A stretch of DNA of 64,000 nt. It comes from Candidatus Electrothrix aestuarii (GTDB taxonomy: Bacteria; Desulfobacterota; Desulfobulbia; Desulfobulbales; Desulfobulbaceae). The first letter of the stretch is position 1; each line of letters starts with the position of its first letter. Below are positions 17,736 through 26,003 of this stretch, piece by piece. The stretch covers positions 3,096,193 through 3,160,192 of the forward strand of contig CP159373.1 in NCBI GenBank assembly GCA_032595685.2, read 5' to 3'. Position numbers and translations under genes: made by a program. Under the pieces are notes generated by a model, which saw nothing but the letters and a program-made list of their open reading frames with translations, searched no databases and was not told where the DNA came from.

Positions 17736-19103
17736 ATGAGGAAATCTATAAGAACACCAATAAAAAAAACAACCCGGTCTTGTCATTTGTTGTGGAGAGT
17801 AGTGCTGCTGGTCAGTGTGAGTCTGCTCCTTGCCGGAACGGCCTGGGCCGGTCCTTTACAGCTCCAGACCACCTTTGATAATAACACGGTGTATAGCGAG
17901 CAGCCCGCGCCCCATTACCTGGAAGTCCTGGTGATAGCTGCACCGGCGACTGGTGCTGTGAAAAGACGTTTGCCCTTGAATCTGGCCCTGGTTATTGATA
18001 CCTCGGGCTCCATGCGGGATGAAAATAAGCTCACTTCAGTGCAGCAGGCGGCCATTGCCCTGGTTAACCGCCTCCAACCTGAAGATCGGTTGGCCATTGT
18101 TTCCTATAATAACGAGGCCAAGGTGGTGTTGCCCTCAAGCCCGATGAAGATGGAGCAGGAGGCCCGCTGGCTGATCCAGTCCCTGCGTGCGGACGGTGGG
18201 ACTAATCTCGGTGCCGGACTGATTGAGGGTTATCATCAGCTGCGGGAGTTTGCCAGCCCGCGCTCCATCAACCGGGTGCTCTTGCTCTCTGACGGCAAGG
18301 CCAATGTGGGTATTACCTCTTCTGCCGAGCTCTCCCGCATGGCCTTACAAGAGGCTGATGCCGGGATTTCCCTGAGTACCTTTGGTGTGGGCCTGGATTT
18401 TAACGAGGATCTGATGGCCGCTCTTTCAGAAAGCGGGCGGGGTATGTATTATTTTATTGATCGCCCGGAAAGTATGGAGACCATCCTGGCCAAGGAGTTT
18501 AACTCCGTGGAGAGCCTGATGGCAGCAGATATCCAGGTGACCATCACTCTGGCCCCGGATTTGCATATTGAGCGGGTTTTTGCTAATAGTTATCAGGTCA
18601 ACGGTAACACCATTTCTGTGCGCTTTGGTGATCTCTCTGCTGGCGAGCGTCGTCGGATGCAAGTACGTTTTCTGCCTAGCCCGCGCTCGCAGGGTACTGC
18701 GAATAATGCTGCAAAGGTGGAGATGTCCTACCGCACTCCTGGTGGAGAGGGATCAGGCACCCTAACCCAAGGGATAGGGTTAGCCTATGTGAAGAGCCCG
18801 CAGGCTATAGCAGGTAATCTGGATAAAGAGGTTGCTGAGCGTTCTGCTGTGTTTGAGGCCAATTTTGCCCGTATGGAAGCGGCCCAGGCCTATGATCGGG
18901 GCGAGAAAAAGCGGGCAGCTAGTATCCTGAATACGGTGAAGAAGAAGCTTGAGGGACTCACCTCCTCCAGTCGTCGGGTGCAGCAGGAGGTTACGGAAAT
19001 GGAAGAGTATCAGCAAGGTCTTGAGCAAGCCATGCCTGCCAGCAAACGTGCCATGATGCAAAAACAGGTCAAATATAAGGGGCAGGCCCTTGAGGGCTGC
19101 TGA
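17736..19103 (+). CDS. exported von Willebrand factor A domain protein
   Basis: 455 residues from the ATG at 17736, preceded by AGGAG. A hydrophobic signal (VVLLVSVSLLLAGTAWA) ends in an AWA-type cleavage site. The VWA domain keeps a full MIDAS: DTSGSM, a Thr in DGGTNLGAG and an Asp in LLSDGKANVG. MIDAS-bearing VWA domains bind divalent metal and protein ligands. The C-terminal part after about residue 330 is alpha-helical and charged, like other periplasmic VWA proteins. Its ligand cannot be told from here. Confidence 0.8.
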   Translation: MRKSIRTPIKKTTRSCHLLWRVVLLVSVSLLLAGTAWAGPLQLQTTFDNNTVYSEQPAPHYLEVLVIAAPATGAVKRRLPLNLALVIDTSGSMRDENKLTSVQQAAIALVNRLQPEDRLAIVSYNNEAKVVLPSSPMKMEQEARWLIQSLRADGGTNLGAGLIEGYHQLREFASPRSINRVLLLSDGKANVGITSSAELSRMALQEADAGISLSTFGVGLDFNEDLMAALSESGRGMYYFIDRPESMETILAKEFNSVESLMAADIQVTITLAPDLHIERVFANSYQVNGNTISVRFGDLSAGERRRMQVRFLPSPRSQGTANNAAKVEMSYRTPGGEGSGTLTQGIGLAYVKSPQAIAGNLDKEVAERSAVFEANFARMEAAQAYDRGEKKRAASILNTVKKKLEGLTSSSRRVQQEVTEMEEYQQGLEQAMPASKRAMMQKQVKYKGQALEGC

Positions 19104-19303
19104 AATTGCTCTGGCCGATAATAGGAAAATATATGCTCCAATGATCGCTTTCTGTAAACAGATTTTGCATGGAAGGGCGTAACGACGTAGAATAGAGCAG
19201 AACCTTTGCGGGTGCTCCTGAAAAGGAGAGATGTTTTGACCACATATGCTTGGTGGTCCTTTTTGTTCGCCCGATAACGTGAAATCTCGTGTGAGGATGT
19301 ATC

Positions 19304-19927
19304 ATGTGGAGAAATATCATTATGATATGCGGTTTGCTTCTACTTGTTGGCGGTATGTACTATGCCTACGGCGGGTTGAAGCATTCTGTTCCCAAACGGA
19401 TGACTGTGGTGGAGTTTGCAGCTGATGAGCGCTCCCCCGGTGCAGTACAATTGAGTGATGCCCGGCTGAACCTGCTCAAAGCGGTTGTTGTGACAGAGGG
19501 GGAGACGGGGAAAATCAAAAAACTCTATGTGCCTATAGAATCCATTGGGTATATCCAGGAAGGTAAAGTCAACCTTCTGCTTGATACCAGCGATACGGAT
19601 CTTTTGCAGATTGCCTCAGAGCTGTACAATATGAGCAAGGAAGAGCAGATGAAGCACGCTGTGCATCATCGTCATACTTTGCTCCGGGAAATAGAGCTTA
19701 CCGGGATGATGCTTGATAAGGCCTCTATGCGGGCAAGTCGCCTGCGGGAGATAAAGGCTGTTGTCCCGAACCTGGCAGGCAATTTCTTTGTTCTCCGTCA
19801 TCATGCAAAGGTCAATCTCCTTCGCAGTCTGGTTATTTCTGTGCTCGGTCTGTTTATCCTGACCTTTGGCCTGTTCCGGGAGAAAAAGGCCGAAACTCCT
19901 CCTCCCTCAGAGGCAGAGACCACTTGA
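19304..19927 (+). CDS. two-TM membrane protein of unknown function
   Basis: 207 residues with an N-terminal membrane segment (IIMICGLLLLVGGMYYAYGG) and a second near the C-terminus (SLVISVLGLFILTFGLF). Between them is a soluble, probably periplasmic, domain of about 140 residues with a helical His-rich part (MKHAVHHRHTLLREIEL). No family is recognised. The phosphoesterase gene starts 15 bp after its stop, so the two probably form an operon. Confidence 0.6.
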   Translation: MWRNIIMICGLLLLVGGMYYAYGGLKHSVPKRMTVVEFAADERSPGAVQLSDARLNLLKAVVVTEGETGKIKKLYVPIESIGYIQEGKVNLLLDTSDTDLLQIASELYNMSKEEQMKHAVHHRHTLLREIELTGMMLDKASMRASRLREIKAVVPNLAGNFFVLRHHAKVNLLRSLVISVLGLFILTFGLFREKKAETPPPSEAETT

Positions 19928-19942
19928 GTGTATATTATATAT

Positions 19943-20605
19943 ATGAAGATAGCAGTTTTTAGTGATACCCATACCGCACATTGGAAGGTCAAGGTCCCTG
20001 ATGCGGACCTTCTCATTTTTGCCGGAGATATGACCCATTGCCGCACCGATCGTGAGGTGGCGGATTTTAATACTTTCCTGGGCTCCTTGCCCCATCAGCA
20101 TAAAATCGTGGTGGCCGGGAACCATGATCACAGGTTGACGGATGACCCGGCCAAAGCTAAGTCCCTGCTTACCGAAGCGATCTATCTTCAGGATGAAGCA
20201 GTTATGGTGCAGGGTATTACCATTTACGGAGCACCCTGGAACCCTTTGTTTAATGATTACGCCTGTGATGCCTTTGCCCTGCCGCGCGGCAAGGTGCTGA
20301 AGAGGAAATGGGATATGATCCCCCAAGATATTGATATCCTGGTCACCCATACCCCTCCCTCCGGGATTCTGGATAAAAACGGCCCGGTCTCTCACGGCTG
20401 TACTGATTTAGCAGCAGTGGTCCAAGGGGTCAGGCCTAAGTACCATGTTTTCGGCCATATCCATAATCGACACGGCATGGTTAAACAGGGGGAGACCTGG
20501 TATATCAACTGTAATGTGCAGGGGAAACACGGCGTGCTGCGGACCCCCATATTGCTTGATTATGCGACCGGGGAAATTCTGGATGTGGAAATGGAGGAGG
20601 GGTGA
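19943..20605 (+). CDS. calcineurin-like metallophosphoesterase
   Basis: 220 residues from the ATG at 19943. The five metal-binding blocks of the superfamily are present: FSDTHTAHW, FAGDMTH, AGNHDH, VTHTPPSG and FGHIHNRHG. It resembles the small MPPED-like group, which hydrolyses phosphodiesters; the physiological substrate is unknown. It is probably co-transcribed with the preceding membrane-protein gene. Confidence 0.82.
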   Translation: MKIAVFSDTHTAHWKVKVPDADLLIFAGDMTHCRTDREVADFNTFLGSLPHQHKIVVAGNHDHRLTDDPAKAKSLLTEAIYLQDEAVMVQGITIYGAPWNPLFNDYACDAFALPRGKVLKRKWDMIPQDIDILVTHTPPSGILDKNGPVSHGCTDLAAVVQGVRPKYHVFGHIHNRHGMVKQGETWYINCNVQGKHGVLRTPILLDYATGEILDVEMEEG

Positions 20606-20725
20606 GCGAGTCTCTGTCTTTCTTGTTGAAAAGAGCGGTAAGCCCTGTTAGCTTGGGATGAGTGCAATGCGCAGTAAAATCTGCCTTTGATGAACCCCTA
20701 ATGAACCATAAGCACGGAGGTTTTA

Positions 20726-21130
20726 ATGAAAATCGTTACCTGGCTCATGAGTTGTTCTGTTCTGCTGCTATTGAGCGGCTGCTTTTATCCCGGCCCCCCT
20801 TATAACTCTTCACACCCAAGACAACCTTCTCCACCGCATCCCCCCCAGCAGCCATATGGCGTCTGTGGAGGCATTGCAGGCTGGGGTTGCCCCTCAGGGC
20901 AATACTGTGATTATGGGATTGGGAAGTGTAATATGCCGGATGCCCAAGGCACCTGTCGGTCGCGTCCTGAAATGTGTACGCGTCAGTACGAGCCGGTTTG
21001 CGGCTGTGACGGCAGAACCCATAGCAATCCCTGTACAGCAGCAAGTGCAGGTGTTTCTATCAGTCATCCTGGACGCTGCCAGGATACTCCCCCTCCTCCT
21101 GTCAGACATCGTCGGCACCGCCGGTATTGA
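20726..21130 (+). CDS. lipoprotein with Kazal-type protease-inhibitor domain
   Basis: 134 residues with an ACGGAGG ribosome-binding site. A lipobox (LLSGC, Cys19) marks it as a lipoprotein. A Pro-rich linker follows, then a Cys-rich segment (VCGGIAGWGCPSGQYCDY) and a Kazal-like domain: C-x6-C-x7-C-x-C, including EPVCGCDGRTHSNPC and ending SHPGRC. Kazal domains inhibit serine proteases by presenting a canonical loop. In bacteria such lipoproteins may protect surface proteins from foreign proteases, which is inference. The tail is Arg/His-rich. Confidence 0.75.
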   Translation: MKIVTWLMSCSVLLLLSGCFYPGPPYNSSHPRQPSPPHPPQQPYGVCGGIAGWGCPSGQYCDYGIGKCNMPDAQGTCRSRPEMCTRQYEPVCGCDGRTHSNPCTAASAGVSISHPGRCQDTPPPPVRHRRHRRY

Positions 21131-21142
21131 TAAGCAGATTTT

Positions 21143-21172
21143 TTAGGGGCGAAGCTCTGGGTTCGCCCTTTT
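21143..21172. repeat. hairpin of the GTAGGGGCGAA repeat family, likely terminator
   Basis: AGGGGCGAA and TTCGCCCTT pair around a 7-base loop, and the plus strand continues in TTTTATAT. It sits between the convergent Kazal lipoprotein gene and ksgA, so it can end the plus-strand transcript. The sequence belongs to the short repeat family also seen near 47.5, 50.0 and 63.8 kb. Confidence 0.55.
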
Positions 21173-22031
21173 ATATCAACCGTGCCTTGATAACCTGGGT
21201 GAGCCGGACAAATTCTTCCAGGGTGAGCTTTTCTGCTCGTACGGTTGGAAGGAGTTCGGCCTCTAGAATGCATTCCCGTAAGGTATCCTTGTCAAGCAGG
21301 CCAGTGGCGGAAAGACCGTTGAGCAGGGTCTTGCGTCGCTGACCAAAGGTACTGTTAACGATGCTTCTGAGCAGCTTTCGATCAAAATCCCCTAAGGCCG
21401 CTGCCCGTTCGGGCAGGGGATGAAAGGAGATCCGAACCACGGCAGAATCCACCTTGGGCCGGGGATGAAATTCCTCCGGTCCCACATGGAAAAGCATCTT
21501 CACTGTTGCAACGGTTTCCAGCATCAGGGTTGGTACGCCGTAGTCCTTGGTGCCTGGTTTGGCGAGCAGGCGCAGGGCCACTTCTTTTTGCAGCATGACC
21601 ACAGCATAGTCTATCAGCTCATGTTGCTCAATGAGTTGGAAGAGAAAAGGCGAGGAAATAGAGTAGGGGAGGTTTGCAATGATTTTCAGGCGCTTCCCAC
21701 CGGAAAAACGCACCAGCTCATTAAAATCCGCCTTGAGAACGTCCTGGTGAATCAGGCGGACATTTTTCGGAAGATTCCCTTGCTCTTCGTGGAGGCGGAT
21801 GATGCCGGAATCAGCTTCCAGTCCCAGAACCTGGCCCGCAGCCTCTGCCAGAGGGCCTGTTAAGGCACCCAGTCCTACCCCGATTTCCAGCGCGGTATCT
21901 TCCTTGTTCAGTTCCGCAAAATCAACAATCCGTTGCGCGGTATGCTGATGAACAAGAAAGTTCTGTCCTAGTTTTTTCGATGCTGCTAAGCCCTGCTTTT
22001 TGAGTAGGCTTTTACTTTTTTGGTACACCAT
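21171..22031 (-). CDS. ksgA: 16S rRNA (adenine1518/1519-N6) dimethyltransferase
   Basis: 286 residues. It dimethylates two adjacent adenines in helix 45 of 16S rRNA during 30S maturation. Motifs: KKLGQNFLVHQHTAQRIVD, SAM-binding ALEIGVGLGALTGPLAE, and the catalytic NLPYSISSPFLFQL. The C-terminal domain includes FHPRPKVDSAVVRI. It is the last of three minus-strand genes (tsaD, a DUF2062 gene, ksgA) that are tightly spaced and probably form one operon. Confidence 0.94.
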   Translation of the reverse strand: MVYQKSKSLLKKQGLAASKKLGQNFLVHQHTAQRIVDFAELNKEDTALEIGVGLGALTGPLAEAAGQVLGLEADSGIIRLHEEQGNLPKNVRLIHQDVLKADFNELVRFSGGKRLKIIANLPYSISSPFLFQLIEQHELIDYAVVMLQKEVALRLLAKPGTKDYGVPTLMLETVATVKMLFHVGPEEFHPRPKVDSAVVRISFHPLPERAAALGDFDRKLLRSIVNSTFGQRRKTLLNGLSATGLLDKDTLRECILEAELLPTVRAEKLTLEEFVRLTQVIKARLI

Positions 22032-22095
22032 AATATTTTCTATAAAAAATGAGCCCTCTGCGAAAGGATGGGAGGTAGTATCACCATGTTTCGCC

Positions 22096-22662
22096 TTATT
22101 TGGTCGATTCGTCGAGACTTTCTGGCTCCTTTTTTATTTTCTTTGGTTTTTTTGTTCTGTGATTGAGTTTATGCTTGCGCAGACGATGAGCCTGAAGCGT
22201 GCGAAAGAATTTCAGGGCAAAGAAGTAGCTGATTATGCCTGCTGGGATGCCGATGATAGTGCCGCCAGTGAGGAGCACGGCAATAGTGCGGAGTCCGAGG
22301 TGGCTGAAGGTGGCTAGGCCGTCGAGCAGACCGTCGTTCTGTACTGCTAGTAAGACCTGTTGCAGATGCTCCCAGGAAATCCTGCCAGGCAGCACAGCAT
22401 TGCCCAGTTTCCAGGTAATATAATACTGGGGCATAAAGGTCAGAGGATTGCTGACCATTGTGCCTGCAATGATTGCGGCAAGGGTGCTCACCCGGAAGGT
22501 AATGCTGAGCGGAATAATGAGGATGGTCTGTATTGGCACCAGGGGTAAGACGCCCATAAAGACCCCAAAGGCAAAACCCTTGGCCAGATAGATTGGATCC
22601 CCTTTCAGACGTCGTATCTGGAGAAGATAATATCTGGGCAGACGAAAGATACTTCGTATCAT
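22096..22662 (-). CDS. DUF2062 membrane protein
   Basis: 188 residues. It matches the DUF2062 pattern: a basic N-terminus, then KGFAFGVFMGVLPLVPIQT, then an AGTMVSNPLTFMPQYY loop between membrane helices. A last helix (IAVLLTGGTIIGIPAGIISYFF) is followed by a Lys/Arg-rich cytoplasmic tail. The function of this family is not established. Its start codon lies 1 bp from the tsaD stop, so translation is probably coupled. Confidence 0.78.
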   Translation of the reverse strand: MIRSIFRLPRYYLLQIRRLKGDPIYLAKGFAFGVFMGVLPLVPIQTILIIPLSITFRVSTLAAIIAGTMVSNPLTFMPQYYITWKLGNAVLPGRISWEHLQQVLLAVQNDGLLDGLATFSHLGLRTIAVLLTGGTIIGIPAGIISYFFALKFFRTLQAHRLRKHKLNHRTKKPKKIKKEPESLDESTK

Positions 22663-22663
22663 A

Positions 22664-23671
22664 TCAGTTCAAGGGAGAACGGGAAAAGGCATCTGCGTCC
22701 GGGCCAACTGTGGAACCGTTGGCGAAGTGGAAATATCCGGACAGACCGATCATGGCGGCGTTATCTGTGCAGTACTCTGGGGATGGAGTAAAGCAGCGCA
22801 GTCCTTCCTCTGTACAGCGGGCCTGGAGCTGCTGGCGCAGTTTCTTATTAGCTGCAACCCCACCACCAATGACCACCTGTTGATGACCAGCCTGGGCAGC
22901 TGCTCTGATACTCTTCTCCACCAGCACATCCACTACAGCCTGTTCAAAGGAGGCGCAGACGTCTTCAATGGGCACGGGAATCTCTTTTTGTCGGCATTGA
23001 TTAACATAATTGGCCACTGAGGTTTTGAGGCCGCTGAAACTGAAATCCAGGCTCTCCTTATCCAGCCAGGAACGGGGAAAGGAGATTGCTTCAGCATTGC
23101 CCTGTTCGGCGAGCTTGCTGACTGTGGGACCGCCCGGATAACCGAGATCAAGCAGCTTGGCCACCTTGTCGAATGCCTCGCCAGCAGCGTCATCGCGGGT
23201 TCGCCCTAGCAGACTGAACTCCGTTGTGCTCTCTACAGCAAAGAGAGAGGTGTTGCCGCCGGATACCACCAAGGCAGTGTAAGGAAAGGAGGGGCGTTGC
23301 TCTTCTTTTTCCAGCAGGATTGCCAGGAGATGCCCGGACAGATGGTCCACACCGGTGCAGGGGATGCGTTGAACCAGGGCCACGGCCTTGGCAAAGGTAA
23401 AACCGACCAGCAGAGAGCCCACTAAGCCCGGCCCCTGGGTGGCGGCAATCAGCTCTATGTCCTGAAGAGTCACTCCGGCATCGGCTAAGGCTTGGTTAAC
23501 CACCGGCCAGATAGCCTCAATATGACAACGGGAGGCGAGTTCCGGGACAATACCACCGAACTGAGCATGCACATCAAACTGGCTGCTGACGACATTGGAC
23601 AGAACGCGTTGGTCTGCCAGGACTGCTGCCGCAGTATCATCACAGGAACTTTCTATGGCAAGTATGAGCAT
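22664..23671 (-). CDS. tsaD: tRNA N6-threonylcarbamoyladenosine transferase subunit TsaD
   Basis: 335 residues, the usual length. It transfers the threonylcarbamoyl group to A37 of ANN-decoding tRNAs as part of the TsaBDE complex. Motifs: LAIESSCDDTAAAVL, GGIVPELASRCHIE, ATQGPGLVGSLLVG, and the iron-binding VDHLSGHLLA. The C-terminal VIGGGVAANKKLRQQL contributes to the nucleotide site. It is the first gene of the tsaD, DUF2062, ksgA group. Confidence 0.95.
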   Translation of the reverse strand: MLILAIESSCDDTAAAVLADQRVLSNVVSSQFDVHAQFGGIVPELASRCHIEAIWPVVNQALADAGVTLQDIELIAATQGPGLVGSLLVGFTFAKAVALVQRIPCTGVDHLSGHLLAILLEKEEQRPSFPYTALVVSGGNTSLFAVESTTEFSLLGRTRDDAAGEAFDKVAKLLDLGYPGGPTVSKLAEQGNAEAISFPRSWLDKESLDFSFSGLKTSVANYVNQCRQKEIPVPIEDVCASFEQAVVDVLVEKSIRAAAQAGHQQVVIGGGVAANKKLRQQLQARCTEEGLRCFTPSPEYCTDNAAMIGLSGYFHFANGSTVGPDADAFSRSPLN

Positions 23672-23859
23672 AGGAATGATATCTCTCCGAGAATGCCGGG
23701 TTTATCCGGCAGAAAGGGCGACGAAAACAGCAGGTGCAGAGGAAAGCGCTCTATTGCCCTTTCCTGTCCGGTTCGTAATAGTGTACAGTGTACGAGCTGT
23801 CAGCCTAGTGTGTGCGTTAAAGGTTAATAAAGTCAATATATAATACTCTATATAGAAAC

Positions 23860-24918
23860 ATGCCAACAAGAAAAAACAGCTTCTCCGGTACTGATCCGTT
23901 AGAAAGCAGCGAGCTCAGGGACCTATTTTCCAGAACCATTTCCTACCTGCGTCTGTCGCTGACGGATCGCTGTAACCTGAAATGTCTCTACTGTGTACCG
24001 GAAGAGGAACGCCGTAATTGCTCTCCTCGCCTCAAGCAGAATGACCTGCTCAGTTATGAGGAGCTGTTGCGGGTCGTGCGGGTTGCTGTTTCTCTGGGGA
24101 TCTCCAAAATTCGTCTCACCGGAGGAGAACCGCTCGTCCGGAGAAACGTCATGGGATTTATAGACCAATTGGCGAAAATTGACAACCTCAACGATATAAG
24201 AATAACAACGAATGGGGTCCTGCTGGAAAAATATGCTGGGCCCTTGGCTGCGGCAGGTATCCGAAAGATAAATATCAGCCTGGATACGCTCAGGCCGGAG
24301 CGCTTTGCCCGCATTACCGGAGTGGATTGTTTTGCCCAGGTTTGGCGGGGGATTGAACAGGCACAGGCTGTGGGTTTTTCTCCTCTTAAGCTGAATACCG
24401 TGGTTATGCGCGGTGTGAATGATGATGAGTTGGAAGACTTTGCCAGGATGTCCCATGATGCGGCAATGCAGATCCGTTTTATCGAGTTCATGCCTATAGG
24501 TGCCTCATCCAGCTGGGATAAAAAGGCCTATATGTCTTCGGATGAGATCATGGCCCGCATCCGCGAGATGGGAGAGCTGATCCCGGTTTCTCAGGGAAAA
24601 GCAGATGGGCCAGCAACCATGTTCAGGATGGGAGCAGGAGCAAAAGGAAAGATTGGTTTTATCAGTCCGATCAGTCACCGCTTCTGTGACCGCTGTAATC
24701 GGTTGCGCCTGACCTCTGAGGGAATGCTCCGTTCCTGCCTGCTGGATGACCGGGAGACCGACCTTCGCTCTGTTCTTCGTCAGGGAGGGAGTGATCAGGA
24801 TATTCAGCAGGCACTGCTAGCGGCAGTTCGTAATAAACCCAAGGGGCATCAGATGGAAGATCGCCTGAAGAATCAGGGAGAGAATTGTCATGGGAGGATG
24901 TCGCGGATTGGGGGGTAG
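23860..24918 (+). CDS. moaA: GTP 3',8-cyclase (molybdenum cofactor biosynthesis protein A)
   Basis: 352 residues. This radical SAM enzyme starts molybdopterin synthesis from GTP together with MoaC. The N-terminal [4Fe-4S] motif is CNLKCLYC (SLTDRCNLKCLYCVPEE). The C-terminal cluster has CDRCNRLRLTSEGMLRSC, and the protein ends in the functionally required Gly-Gly. A KIRLTGGEPLVRR segment binds SAM. Molybdo-enzymes are common in sulfate reducers. No other moa gene is adjacent. Confidence 0.94.
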   Translation: MPTRKNSFSGTDPLESSELRDLFSRTISYLRLSLTDRCNLKCLYCVPEEERRNCSPRLKQNDLLSYEELLRVVRVAVSLGISKIRLTGGEPLVRRNVMGFIDQLAKIDNLNDIRITTNGVLLEKYAGPLAAAGIRKINISLDTLRPERFARITGVDCFAQVWRGIEQAQAVGFSPLKLNTVVMRGVNDDELEDFARMSHDAAMQIRFIEFMPIGASSSWDKKAYMSSDEIMARIREMGELIPVSQGKADGPATMFRMGAGAKGKIGFISPISHRFCDRCNRLRLTSEGMLRSCLLDDRETDLRSVLRQGGSDQDIQQALLAAVRNKPKGHQMEDRLKNQGENCHGRMSRIGG

Positions 24919-24972
24919 AGGAAGGTTATCTGTTTGGAAATAGGTAATTATGTTATCTGGTTTAATTCCTGA

Positions 24973-25016
24973 CACAGCAGGAAAGCTCACCAGCCATTAC
25001 ACCTACGGTCTGGTCC
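24973..25016. repeat. diverged hairpin element, left flank of the RiPP cluster
   Basis: ACAGCAGGAAAGCTCACCAG, then CCATTACACCTAC, then GGTCTGGT. The CACCAG and CTGGT ends can pair. A related sequence with the same order of blocks occurs at 31523-31570, on the other side of the AT-rich cluster. The rest of the 24919-25438 gap holds the heptamer array and an AT-rich promoter-like stretch; I see no convincing gene in it. Confidence 0.3.
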
Positions 25017-25266
25017 TCCTGATAGGCAAGTGAAGTGGATGGAAAGGGGGAGAATTTGCTTTTTAAGGGTACTTGTTGAACCGAAGAAAGGCAAGATATC
25101 AAAATTTGATAGTCAAGTGAAAGCACTGAAAAGAAATTTTTTCCTGAGGAGTCTTTGTGATTTTTTTGTCTCAGAAGAAAATTTCATATTAATAAGATTG
25201 AATATTACTTCTAACTGATTGGTATTTAATTTTATTATTGTATTATTTCAGGTGAAATAATATGAT

Positions 25267-25312
25267 AGCTTTGAGCTTTGAGCTTTGAGCTTTGAGCTTT
25301 GAGCTTTGAGCT
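25267..25312. repeat. heptanucleotide microsatellite (AGCTTTG x6 plus AGCT)
   Basis: Six perfect tandem copies of AGCTTTG plus a partial seventh lie about 125 bp upstream of the first RiPP precursor gene. Perfect short tandem repeats of this kind change length by strand slippage. Here the array is in the non-coding leader or promoter zone, so it could alter spacing of regulatory elements. Confidence 0.9.
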
Positions 25313-25438
25313 GGTGAGTCGTTTCTATTTTTCAGTATCATTGTTTAACTAGAAAAGTTTTAATAACTCTACGTTATGAGAAGGAGGGATGTAGGGAAAA
25401 ACTGAATTCATTATTAATTTTTTAAACAAGGAGGATAT

Positions 25439-25984
25439 ATGCCAAATAAAAAGGACGATGATAAATTTCCTGATAGTTTTGTTGATAAAGTTGTTAAAGA
25501 CCCAGCTAATGTTCCCAATGTGATGCTTTTGAGCGGATTTGTTGGAAAGTCAGCAGAAAAAGATCATACAAGGCTTTATCTGGATGCGGTGTTAAGTAAT
25601 TTTTACGACATTCCAGATGAATCGATACTCCATCAAGCACAACTTCCTTTGCAGGTGAATCCTCTTGGGGCGGATTTGCTTTGGGTTGAACAGGATGCTC
25701 AGTTCATTGTTAAAGGTAAATCTCAGGAAGAAGAAAGAGCAAGCTTTTTCAGCGGTGATATCGTAACGAATTACGCGAGGAACTATGGTCCTACAGCTTG
25801 GTATGGGTGCCATCACGTAGGTGAAACAGGAGTCCAAAACTGTACACAAGCTCCTGCTGTATGTGGAAATACCGCCTGGACGGGATGCCCTGCTGAGCCC
25901 GTTGGCCCTACAGGAGTTGAAAATTGCACCGCTGCTCCAGATGTATGCGGGAACACCTCATGGAAAGGTTGTCCAAAAAAATAA
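25439..25984 (+). CDS. RiPP precursor with acidic leader and duplicated Cys-rich core
   Basis: 181 residues with a strong ribosome-binding site (AAGGAGG). Residues 1 to about 115 look like a leader: acidic, Cys-free, with a compact LLSGFVGKS, RLYLDAVLSNFYDIP and PLGADLLWVEQD. The rest is a Cys/Thr/Gly/Pro core beginning GPTAWYGC. Two tandem copies of a 22-residue unit follow (TGVQNCTQAPAVCGNTAWTG, then TGVENCTAAPDVCGNTSWKG, each closing in CP). Thr and Ser placed before Cys in each unit are candidate sites for dehydration and thioether formation by the enzymes encoded downstream. No known precursor family is recognised with confidence. Confidence 0.7.
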   Translation: MPNKKDDDKFPDSFVDKVVKDPANVPNVMLLSGFVGKSAEKDHTRLYLDAVLSNFYDIPDESILHQAQLPLQVNPLGADLLWVEQDAQFIVKGKSQEEERASFFSGDIVTNYARNYGPTAWYGCHHVGETGVQNCTQAPAVCGNTAWTGCPAEPVGPTGVENCTAAPDVCGNTSWKGCPKK

Positions 25985-26003
25985 TAAATTAAAGGAGAAC
26001 AAA

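Noticed and set aside
24961..25030. Molybdenum-cofactor riboswitch linked to moaA
   Set aside because: The structured sequence lies downstream of moaA rather than in its leader, and a similar element at 31.5 kb is next to no molybdenum gene.
25030..25218. 62-codon frame before the RiPP cluster
   Set aside because: Lys/Phe-rich translation of an AT-rich stretch without a good ribosome-binding site; not convincing as a gene.
25821..26003. N-terminal extension of the Cys-rich repeat protein into the first precursor gene
   Set aside because: It is the out-of-frame overlap with the precursor core; the ATG at 26004 has a strong ribosome-binding site right after the precursor stop.
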